From: Acanthopleura granulata
Taxonomy: Eukaryota; Mollusca; Polyplacophora; Chitonida; Chitonidae
Assembly: GCA_016165875.1 (NCBI GenBank)
Contig: JABBOT010000023.1
Coordinates: 2,294,001-2,358,000, forward strand
Reading direction: 5' to 3'
Length of the DNA: 64,000 bases
The position numbers were made by a program, and so were the translations under genes. The notes below the pieces were generated by a model. That model did no database searches, was not told the DNA's origin, and was given only the letters and a program-made list of their open reading frames with translations. Numbering within the stretch: the first letter of the stretch is position 1; each line of letters begins with the position of its first letter. Below, in pieces: positions 55,189 through 64,000 of this stretch.

Positions 55189-57491
55189 CTGCAACAAAGG
55201 AAACCGAGAATTAACAAAGAAAACACTTCATATGATCAGAAAAGTAAGTTCCACCTTCAATGTGAGCAGCAAGTCAGAGTATCTTTTCAAGATGCCTTCC
55301 CCATCTCCTGTAGCCTATTCCCCATCCTAAGATCCAGTCCGGTCCCGCCCTCCCCCCAACAACCACAACAATTTGCGTGACCATTCAGAGGGATGCTGTA
55401 AAGACAGGTAACTGTAACATGGTAGAGTGACGTCAGTTTATTGAAGAATATCCTTTTCATAAAGAACATCTGAGATGTGGGTCAGTAGACAAATGCTTCA
55501 ATCTTGTCTTTACAACTCTCCTCAAGTGCGGTGCTGAAAATGGCATCCGAGTCCCCACTGGGTGCTGTTAAGTGTCAATGTCGCTGCAACAACAACAACA
55601 ACAATACCGAATGCGTCCGCAAACTAACCCGGTGAGCCTACAAGTCCTACATCTAAGTCATTATAATATCATGAACGTGTTAGTGACTATACATATATTT
55701 CATCAATCATCATTTGAATTTTACCTGATCAAACTGCAAATGAAACAAATTTTCCCCACAGTGCCAATCCAGCAGCACATGCCTATCGCCCAAGCGAATC
55801 CAAGGTTCAAGAGGTTCACGTGGGGTGGGGTTTCAAATAGCCAAGTAATCACATGGCCCTTCTCCCACTACGCTACAACGCTATGGGAAGGCCCCATTGA
55901 ATACTAATAGTGCAAACTCGGCCACCTGCCGTCCGGCTTTCACTCGACCAGTTCGGCTCTGCTTCTGCGTTGCACTTTCCTCATTAGGTTGGACGCTTTG
56001 CATCCGCTACAATTTCCCGCCCCTAACGGGAACTGTTAAGTCATAATAAACTCGAGTTAAGTCCACCTCTACCTCGGTAAGGCACAAGGCGCCATGTTTG
56101 ATTAGACAAAGCACTATTGGAACAATACACGCCCCTTCACCATCTACACCTCCGTAAAATGTATCCTAGCATTATAGCAAGTTGTTCATTCTTTGGAGCA
56201 ATATATAGACAATGGCGACATTTGATCCTCTTTCATAAACACCTGAACTATTTCACATTTGTTTGCAACAACGGCTGCTAAGGTTGATGGTAAATAGCTG
56301 AACAGAAGTTCTAGGATAAAATTTAAGGAGCCTAGATCGGGATGCTTAGCTTCATCAAACACGGCGAACCCTGGCGTGTACCGAGAGAGACAGAATTTGC
56401 TCGAGTTTTATTAGGACTTAACAGTTGGCGTTAGGGGTCGGACACTGTGGCGGATGCAAAGCATGCAACCTAAGGAGTAAAATGCAACAGAGAAGCAGAG
56501 CCGAACCGGTCGGGTAAACGGGGAGGGGGGAGCTGCCACTCTCCCCCCCTCTTCCGACCGGGGTATCTTCGCACCGCCAGATTTGCCGTCGGTGAAATTT
56601 TTCAGGCCAAGGGGACTGTTACGAAATGCATTGGGCAGTGACAATGAAGGGATGAAATTTGCCACAGGACAGCCGTATATATCTCTGACGCAAAAGCTAA
56701 TTATGATATCCATTATATGGCACCACAATCTAGGCCTAGTGTAGGCCTATAAGCCTATGGCTTCTAGGATAAGACACATATTCGAAAAGATAGTGGCCTA
56801 TGTACCCACTTACCCAGAAGTTACGACAGATTACAAGATAGTACACTTTACTATATGTACGTTATATTACGGCTACGGACCTCTACTACAGTGTCCGTAG
56901 GCGAGTGCGTATACTACTTGGCCACCGAAGATCCGGTCCTTAATTGATATTACATCTTAACAGTTACCGTCATAATATTTTCATTCCGAACATGTATGAT
57001 TTTATTTTTACGACACGTTTGCACTGAAAGTATGTGAATGAAGGATTCAAATATTAAAAAATGAGAAGCACTGGTTGTATATTACTTCTTGAGAAATAAT
57101 AGTATTTGGGTTGTTTTCTTCAAGTCTGTTTGATCAAGATTTTGATTCAAGTCCCGTATCACTGCATAGAGGTCTAATTGATGCCAACACTGAACAATCA
57201 GGAAATAAATTGAAACGTGGGAGTGAAGCATCCTACCAAATTTCTGTTACAAGAAAAATTAATCTTGATGTTTTGAGCAAATAAGGTGAATTCCATGTGC
57301 GGATTTGTTTAAGCTATGTGACATGTAAGTATACATGATAAAATACTTCTTCCTGTCCGTATTTGCCGTGTTACACATTAAAGTGAAGGATCCATTTTGA
57401 TTTAGCAGATTGTTGGAGTTTTCACAATGAAAAGATTCAAATTTGTTTTCATCTGTTTCAGAATACAAAGCTTATTAAATTTTAAAACAAA
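55189..57491. promoter_or_regulatory. Upstream region of the FAAH2-like gene
   Basis: Holds the likely 5'-UTR intron (acceptor at 55188), a CAA repeat near 55590, the foldback element and CpG-rich DNA at 55920-56580. A non-coding first exon and promoter are expected here but cannot be placed. Confidence 0.4.
55945..56512. mobile_element. Foldback or MITE-like element with about 111-bp inverted arms
   Basis: The left arm (55945-56055) and the reverse complement of the right arm (56401-56512) share CGACC-GTTCGGCTCTGCTTCT, CTTTGCATCCGC, CCCCTAACG, AACTGTTAAGTC and AATAAA-CTCGA. I estimate about 80 percent identity by eye. They flank a 345-base spacer. Located about 0.8-1.4 kb upstream of the FAAH2-like start codon. 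Superfamily unknown; no target-site duplication identified. Confidence 0.75.
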
Positions 57492-57781
57492 TGTAACTCT
57501 GGCAGCCCAAGGAAGGCGTCTTTATTTGTAGCTGTGCTGCCTCACCCCGGAGGGCTTTAACAGGTTAGATAACCACGCAAAGTTCTGCAACAAGTCGCCT
57601 TTATTGCCGAACCATGCTGAGGTAAATAAACTGTGGTTGTTTGGTTGTTGTCAACTTTGAGCGCCATTTAGATAACAGGAACGAGAAATACGCCTCGACG
57701 ATTTTCTGATATGTAATGTCACCAAAACAAACTCTGGCACAGGACAATTCTACATGTGCACAGTACAAGATAGACGTGACA
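57492..57781 (-). mobile_element. Probable 3' LTR of the BEL/Pao element
   Basis: On the minus strand, a purine tract GGCGGGGAG is followed by TGTCACGTCTATCTTGTACT and the segment ends CCAGAGTTACA, giving TG...CA ends over 290 bp. Two AATAAA motifs lie in the last third. The second LTR would be beyond the right edge, so identity of the pair and a target-site duplication cannot be checked. Confidence 0.6.
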
Positions 57782-57890
57782 CTCCCCGCCTAATATCAGA
57801 TTATGATATTATTTGAACACAAACATGGGTCATCCAATGGATCACTGATCTAGAGTAGCTTGGAAGAAATATGGTCATAAATCAATATCA

Positions 57891-58859
57891 TCACTCAGAG
57901 AGAAGCGGCACAATCTCAGAAATGGGTCTAGGATACGTGGTAATGGATCCATTTCTCGTCACACGAATCTCCACTTTCCTAACTTTGCCGTACGCACTCT
58001 GAAAGACTTTGGTAACTATTCCAATAGGCCAGTCATTTCTGCACTTGTCCTTATCTGTCATGAGCACAATATCTCTAACTTTCACATCAGGGTGAGAAGT
58101 CTGCCATTTGCACCGTGGTTGTAGTGTTTGAAGGTATTCCTCCCTCCAAGATTTCCAGAAGGTCGCTGCCAAGACCTGCACGTGTTTCCACTGGGCACTG
58201 TAGGTGTCTTTTATGTCCAAATGTTCTGCAAGCTCAACTTCCTGGTTCACCTTTTGTGTGAGGAGTATCGCTGGAGACAAAATAGTGGGTTCATTAGGGT
58301 CAGTCGAAACCGGCACTAGAGGTCGAGCATTCACGATTGCCCAGACTTCAGCCAAAAAGGTAGACAATAATTCGTGTGTGAGGCTCTTGGTGTTAGCTTG
58401 TAATAACATGGAGTCTAGGATACGCCTTGTTACCCCGATCATCCGCTCCCACACCCCACCCATATGTGAGGAGTGTGGAGGATTGAATGTCCACTTCGTG
58501 CCTTTGTCGTACAAAAAGCGCTTAATTTCAGGATTCTCGATTTTAGTCGAATCGATTTCAAGACTGTCCAGACTTCCAATAAAATTTGTCCCTCTGTCCG
58601 ATCGGAACTCTTTCACCGTTCCTCTGACGGCAATGAAATGTCGAAGGCTGTTGATAAAGGATGAGGAGGTCATATCCTCAATGACTTCTATGTGTATGGC
58701 GCGTGAAACGAGACAGGTGAACAGGATCGCCCATCTTTTACTACTTGCTTGACCGCCTCTTGTAGGTCTTGAGACAACAGGCCATGGTCCGAATGTATCA
58801 ACTCCTACGAAGGTGAATGGTGGGCCTGCTGTAAGTCGATCTGAAGGTAGGTCTGACAT
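57891..58859 (-). pseudogene. BEL/Pao integrase core and C-terminal domain
   Basis: 322 open codons. The DDE residues appear intact in FVGVDTFGPW, FRSDRGTNF and MGGVWERMIG. The C-terminal part (WPIGIVTKVFQSAYGKVRKV) is the conserved tail domain of Pao integrases, followed by the stop at 57891. The best-preserved part of the element. Confidence 0.93.
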
Positions 58860-59407
58860 GCCACCTTCCCCCTAAGTTTTCGACAGATGACGCACCGGCG
58901 AAGGATTGTACCTATAAGCCGTTTCCCTCCGATAATCCACAATCCACCTGACCTCACAACGCCCTCTGTTAAGTGACGTCCATGGTGCTGTACACTCTGG
59001 TGATAGTGCCTCACGAGTAACGTTGCAATGTGATGCCGAGGGGGGATGATGTAGGGATTCTTTTCTCCTGTTGCCAATTTAGAGCGGTTAAGCCTGCCAC
59101 CAACGCACAACACGCTTGTGTCATCAAGGAGAGGATTCAGTGGAAGCAGAGAACTGTTCGTAGGCAAGGGTTTGCCGTCCTTGAGTGCTTTAATTTCTGA
59201 AGCGTAGACCTCTTCCTGGACCTGTCTGATGACGAATTTCTCTGTACTGACATATAAATCAACATCTACCAACTGTTTCGAATCCTTATGTCGAGAGATA
59301 GCAAGTTTCCTCAGGTTTGCGATTGCGTTCACGAGTCTTTTCCACGAAGAAAATCGTTCGAATCGATGAGGTCCCAACTTTGTCTGAACGTTTGTGTCCA
59401 GTGTCAC
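58805..59407 (-). pseudogene. BEL/Pao integrase zinc-binding domain
   Basis: GGRLNRSKLATGEKNPYIIP, then HHIATLLVRHYHQSVQHHG and RRCVICRKLRGK show the HHCC zinc-binding module. A frameshift just after VACQ separates it from the catalytic core. Confidence 0.88.
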
Positions 59408-59410
59408 AAC

Positions 59411-59866
59411 TTAGGGCCTTAGTTCTTTGTCGTTGTCGGGATCTTCGAGAGGGTAAGACTCAGCCCTGTCCTCTTCATCCAGCTGGAAAGGGCCAGTTAA
59501 CCAGGTACTTGTTTCAAGATCTGACGACGGGATAGATCGAGTTGCTTGGTCTGCAGGGTTACGTTGTGTAGAAACATACTTCCACTGACTTGGGTCAGTT
59601 GACTTTCGGATGCGTGCAATCCGGTTGCTCACGTAAGCGTAAAAGCGACGGGTTTGATTACAGATATAGCCCAGAGCAATACGGCTATCGGTGTAGAAAT
59701 GGGCTATTGACAATGGCAGGTTGAGATGATCACAGATTGTCTCTGTAATTTCCACTGCTAAAACCGCGGCGCACAATTCTAGTCTGGGAACCGTGTGCCC
59801 ATGCTTAGGGGCGAATTTTGTCTTTCCTAAGACAAAGCCAGTGCGGGTGTTACCATAGTTGTCGAT
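59411..59866 (-). pseudogene. BEL/Pao RNase H region
   Basis: After the TGA, in the same frame: DNYGNTRTGFVLGKTKFAPK, then LCAAVLAVEI, FYTDSRIALGYI with its catalytic Asp, and STQRNPADQATR. These are the RNase H landmarks of retroelements. Ends at a TAA from which the frame continues into the integrase zinc-binding domain. Confidence 0.85.
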
Positions 59867-59869
59867 AGC

Positions 59870-61225
59870 TCAGAGATAAGCCACTGCCGCAATCGCCTTT
59901 TCAGACGCATCTGAAAAAATATGGAGTTCGACGTTATCCGTGTGCTTCAAAGAGAGTCCAACATATGACCTTGGTATCTGGAAATCATTAAGAAGTGAGT
60001 GAGATAATTTCCAATTGTCCCATTCCCTCTCTAACTCTGGGCAGAGTGGTTCGTCCCATGTCATCTTCTGCGCCATGAGTTCTCTGAGGAGGATTCTTCC
60101 ACGAATAAGGACTGGTGATACAAAACCTAAGGGGTCATAGAGGCTGTTTATCGTAGACAAAATCCCTCTCTTGGTGTATGGTTTGTCCTGAGGGCTTACC
60201 TGGAATCTGAATGTGTCGGACTTGAGATCCCAATAAAGCCCTAAGCTTCTCTGAAGGGGTAAGGTATCTGATCCAAGATACAGATCTTTCAAGTCTTTGG
60301 CCCGGTCGTCTGTCGGAAAGGCCTCCATTACCTCTACGCTATTGGAAGCAATTGTATGAAGACGTAGATTGCCAGCATGCATGAGAGCCTCTTGAGTCCG
60401 TTTCATCAGGTGGATGGCATCATTGGGCAAAGGAAGTGACTTGAGCGCATCGCCCACGTAAAAGTTCTTATTAACGAATTCCTTGACGTCAGATCCATAA
60501 ACGGGTTCTGCTTCTTCTGCAGCTCTACGAATACCGTATGTTGCCACTGCGGGTGAGGCACAGTTGCCGAATACGTGTACTCTCATTCTGTATTCGACGA
60601 GGATTTTGTCGGGATTGTTCTCTTCGTACCAGAAAAACCTTAAGAAGTTTCTGTGATCCGGCCTCACCAGAAAACAATGAAACATCTGTTGGATATCCCC
60701 TGTAATTGCAATAGGTTCCAGTCGAAAGCGAAGAAGTATGCCTAAAAGGCTGTTGGTAAGGTCTGGTCCGCACAGCAAAACATTATTCAAAGACAATCCT
60801 TCGTACTGGGTAGAAGAATCAAATACACCACGTATCTGGCCTGGTTTCTTAGGGTGATAAACCCCGAAAAGCGGAATATACCAACATTCTTCTTGGTCTT
60901 TCAACGGCGGCGCTAGTTCTGCATGGTTTTGGTCAAGTATGCCTTGCATAAAATTGACGAAGTCTTCGCGCTTTAAGGGATCCTTTCGCAGGCTGTTGTG
61001 GAGATTCTTAGCTCGTTTTACAGCCTGTTGGCGGTTGTTTGGTAACCGAGGTCTCGGATCTTTTAAAGGAAGCGGAGCAGTCCAATTCCCTCCTTTCTCT
61101 CTGTAGACTCCTTTGTCCATTATTTCTATGAAAAGCTTGTCTTCCACAGACATTCCTGTTTTGTTATGGTTTTTTGTGATTTCAAAGAGCGATGAGTCGA
61201 TGTAATCATCTTCAGAAAGAATCAT
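59870..61225 (-). pseudogene. BEL/Pao reverse transcriptase
   Basis: 451 open codons: palm and fingers motifs (VFDSSTQYEGLSLNNVLLCG, GDIQQMFHCFLVRPDHRNFL), then NFYVGDALKSLP where related elements have YVDDG. The Asp-to-Gly change (GGC at 60452-60454) removes a catalytic metal ligand. The Pao connection domain PLGFVSPVLIRGRILLREL follows. Ends at an in-frame TGA before RNase H. Confidence 0.92.
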
Positions 61226-61243
61226 CGGGCTCCCAGAAAGTTT

Positions 61244-61894
61244 TTAGTCCGTAGGCGTTTGCTTCAAGTCAAATCTGTTTGGACATGGGCGGAAGACTGA
61301 ACGACGTCCATTGTCCAGGAGGTGGGTTTTATTTACATTCACCACATCCGGTGGGTGTACCTTCCTTAAACATGCCTCCCCTATTATTACCCATCCCAAG
61401 GGTAATTTTTGGGCATACGGGGTTCCTCTTGGCCCGATGCGTAGGTCAAGAACATAGTGAGCTCCGACAACATCTCTCCGGATAAGGAGGAGGATTTCTG
61501 CGTTGTCATTTATGGCCGGGATATGTCGAGCAATACTGTACAGATGTGGGTGGTGGAGCGCAACTTCCGGTGTGGGAATTTCTTGTCTCATGTTTGGAAT
61601 CTGATTGCACTCGATCAGTGTCGGAATCTGAACAACGGTGCTCCCATCCAGGGCTTCTACCATAAAGTTCGTGGCCTTCCTGCTGGTAATTTGCACAAGT
61701 CCAGAACATGAAGATAATGTGTATGGGATTGTGCTCGTAGTCGACGTTAAAAGGTTGAAGAAATCAGAGCGGGCTAACGACGCATTGCTTCGATCGTCGA
61801 GAAAATGATAATTGTGCAATCTGTGGGTTTCCCTGTGGATGTACTTTGACTTGTATGGTTTTCCCACATGATTTTCCTTTAAAGTCTCCTCCAC
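61244..61894 (-). pseudogene. BEL/Pao aspartic-protease-like region
   Basis: HFLDDRSNASLARSDFFNLL corresponds to the LDD-SN-SL motif of the retropepsin-like domain of Pao elements. It continues with GPRGTPYAQKLPLGWVIIGE and ends at an in-frame TAA from which the polyprotein frame continues. Confidence 0.8.
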
Positions 61895-62880
61895 AAATCT
61901 CCGTGCATTGACAGGTAATATTTGGTAAGGAGGGTGAGAGTGAATTTGCGCCTGCTAGACAGACTTTCTCCCCGCCATTATCTCTGGAAGGAGGAACTGT
62001 TGCGGTTTTCCCAGAGGACTCTGGATTTCTGTGTAATGCAGAAGGGTGTTTTGAGCTTCCACACTCGGAACATTCGATGACGGCTTTACATTCACGAGAC
62101 ATGTGTTCGGTTGTTGCACAGCATCTAAAACAGATGCCAAAATCCTTTATGAGTTTGTTGCGTTCTTCTGTGGGCTTCTGCTTGAACGTCCTACACTTGT
62201 TAAGTGGGTGCTTGGTCTTGTGAATGGGGCAATGAACAGTCGGATTTAGGGCCTTTCCGGAATCTTCCGATTTCATGATTTCTGTTTTCTCGTCAAGTAC
62301 ACTTTTCTCATGTGGTTGAACTGATTGTCTGTTTTTAATGGAGGTGGGGGATGATTGCTCGTAACGAAAACTTGGGTCGTTCTTCGTTTTCGCGAGCTCC
62401 TTGATAAAGTCCACAAAAGAACTGAATGGTGGGAGTGTAACTCCCTTTTGTTTTCTGAAGTTCGAAGCATGTGTTGTCCACTTTCCCTGCATACCATATG
62501 GAAGCTTGCTCACGATTGGAATTATCCCAGTCGAGCTGTCGAAGTAAGACAGCGATGCTTTGTGCTTCCTTGATGGATGAAATCTCTGAAAGGACATCGC
62601 ACAGTTCGTACAATTTCGGAGCATTCCCGTTCGTCAGCTTTGGAAAATGTGAAAGCTTTGACCTCAACGCCGCTTCAACCATCTCTGGACAGCCGTAGCG
62701 TTCGTCTAAACGTTCCCAGACCCTTTGTCGTCCCATTGCTGGATCTCTGGCATTGGCTGCTCGGAGACTAAGGGCGTGTTTCGTGGATTCCGGTCCGAGA
62801 CATTTACTTAACAGGTCTAGCTCTTCACGGGCGTTGACTTGTAATTCCTGCATAACGTTCTGAAAACTCAACTTCCACAT
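61764..62880 (-). pseudogene. BEL/Pao gag C-terminal part with zinc knuckle
   Basis: Two overlapping frames. 62880-62335 carries WKLSFQNVMQELQV and ARDPAMGRQRVWERLDERYG of the Pao Gag domain. 62624-61764 carries the Cys/His knuckle ICFRCCATTEHMSRECK and a second cluster CSECGSSKHPSALH. A frameshift near 62520 joins them. Confidence 0.85.
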
Positions 62881-62889
62881 GGCGTAAGA

Positions 62890-63378
62890 TTATGGCTTAT
62901 CATTAAACTGATAGAGTCTTGTCAGAAGTAGGTCCCGTCTGAGTAAGAACGTTGTAAAGTCATTAGCCATTGTGTTCTCTTTAGCCTGACTGTGTCGACT
63001 ATTGTGCCTCACGAAAAAGTGTACGTAACTTGGGGCTCTCGGGTCGAGATCAGAACGTGTGACGTTGTGAGAGTCGACATTCGTACTCTCTAGGATTTTC
63101 CCGGCTCTAGGAGAGGTATCTGTATAACAATTTGAAACATCGGGTTGCGCAATCGGTGTTTGCGATATAACTGGATCATCAGACAGATTTTGTGCATTGC
63201 GAATGTTCGTACCGACGAAGGAACATTCATGTGAATTTTCGATCGAGTGTTTCTCAACATAACGCAGTGTTCGCTGTACTGGGTCTTCAGATGGTATCAA
63301 GAGGTTTATTGGCTCATGATGTGACGGTATGTTGACTTCACTTTCTTGTACTGCTCTCCGCTTCCGCTGCCGCCACAT
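62890..63378 (-). pseudogene. BEL/Pao gag, middle part
   Basis: Continues Gag in a shifted frame and ends FLLRRDLLLTRLYQFNDKP followed by TAA. The same frame resumes immediately with MWKLSFQNV, so the TAA is a point nonsense change inside a conserved Gag motif. Confidence 0.8.
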
Positions 63379-64000
63379 CTTTTCGCTGTTGTAAAACTTC
63401 CAAATCAGCTTCCAAATTGGCCTTTTCGCGTGCAGACCGGGCTGCGGCTATTTGTTGCTGTTCGTTAATCTGCGCGTGGCGTTTACGAAGGTCAGCTTCT
63501 TGTAAACTAAAGGTTATCCTAGCCTTTGCTGCCTCCGCGCTGGCATGCATCTTGGCAATTAAAGACACCGCTGATGACCTACTATGGTGAGAGCGTGAGC
63601 CTCTTGATCTGTTCGACAATGTCTCCAATACGCGCTCAATACGCTCGTTGACATCTGACATGGCTTTGTTTACTACTTCGGAGTTCGCGATATTTAGAGA
63701 AACACGAAATTCTATCTGGTCAGTACTTTCTTGAGTGTCTATCGCGTGTACAGCGATATACTGAGCTGAGGTTGACCGATAAGAGTCATAAGATTGAGAT
63801 AATGCTCTCTCAGCTTTACGTAGTGCTATTAACTCATTTGGACAGTTTTCACATTGATCTAAATGTTCTTGAACGGTTTCCCAAGCCTTTGTTAGCTTAA
63901 CTGACAACTCATGGCATGTAGAGTTATTCATGGTTTTGTCTGGCCGTATAATGGTGTTTGCTGATGTTTCCTGGGAAGGTGATGTAACACTGTTGTCTGT
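63338..64000 (-). pseudogene. BEL/Pao gag, N-terminal part (runs off the window)
   Basis: Open from the window edge; contains MNNSTCHELSVKLTKAWETV, a long Ala/Glu/Arg-rich coiled-coil-like segment (AEAAKARITFSLQEADLRKR) and ends in frame at about 63338, where a frameshift moves the reading to the next frame. Typical of the N-terminal Gag of Pao elements. Confidence 0.8.

Larger units (their letters stand above)
57492..64000 (-). mobile_element. BEL/Pao LTR retrotransposon, decayed, 5' end outside the window
   Basis: Minus-strand order gag, zinc knuckle, protease-like, reverse transcriptase, RNase H, integrase, 3' LTR is that of BEL/Pao elements. At least four in-frame stops (near 62888, 61244, 59868, 59411) and about four frameshifts (near 63350, 62520, 61800, 58860) break it, so it is an inactive copy. 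It lies about 2 kb upstream of the FAAH2-like gene. Confidence 0.93.

Noticed and set aside
55572..55907. 111-codon plus-strand frame starting with poly-Gln
   Set aside because: The Gln run is a CAA microsatellite; the rest is not recognised and it runs against the FAAH2 promoter region.
58204..58752. 182-codon plus-strand frame
   Set aside because: It is antisense to the Pao integrase, which explains the sequence fully.

Overview
The window is eukaryotic nuclear DNA from an invertebrate, most probably a mollusc or another marine spiralian. The reasons are split genes with GT-AG introns, AT-rich non-coding DNA, an abundant tRNA-derived SINE family of a kind I associate with mollusc genomes, many minisatellites and a BEL/Pao retrotransposon. 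I see no bacterial features, rRNA or tRNA genes. The species call is inference.

Layout. (1) 1-15 kb: AT-rich, with a likely signal-peptide-encoding first exon on the minus strand at 14871-15001 and several exon-like segments further left that I cannot name. It also holds a 30-bp minisatellite at 7.0-7.4 kb. (2) 15-23 kb: no identifiable gene; SINEs and a degenerate tandem array. (3) 23.1-37.8 kb, minus strand: a complete-looking 12-exon gene for a TRMT2B-like tRNA/rRNA uracil-5-methyltransferase, about 464 codons from the first visible exon. (4) 38.1-39.9 kb: a 33-bp minisatellite of about 56 copies. (5) 40.7-46.5 kb: one possible terminal exon of an unidentified gene and a 3-kb tandem array with dimeric units. 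(6) 47.6-55.2 kb, minus strand: a complete 7-exon fatty-acid amide hydrolase 2-like gene, 526 aa, with all catalytic residues. (7) 55.9-56.5 kb: a foldback element. (8) 57.5-64.0 kb, minus strand: a decayed BEL/Pao retrotransposon with its 3' LTR; its 5' end lies beyond the window.

The most unusual observation concerns the TRMT2B-like gene. Two unrelated minisatellites (about 42 x 43 bp at 26636-28348 and 6 x 54 bp at 24151-24474) each start inside the 3' end of a coding exon and carry that exon's splice donor in every repeat. Introns 9 and 11 are therefore led by arrays of copied 5' splice sites. The 54-bp unit also copies the codons around the catalytic cysteine. In both arrays only the first donor (in transcript order) keeps the reading frame; reading past it meets TAG within two codons. 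I know of no described gene with two such arrays.

The two named genes lie head-to-tail on the minus strand and have no obvious shared pathway: one methylates mitochondrial tRNA/rRNA, the other hydrolyses lipid amides.
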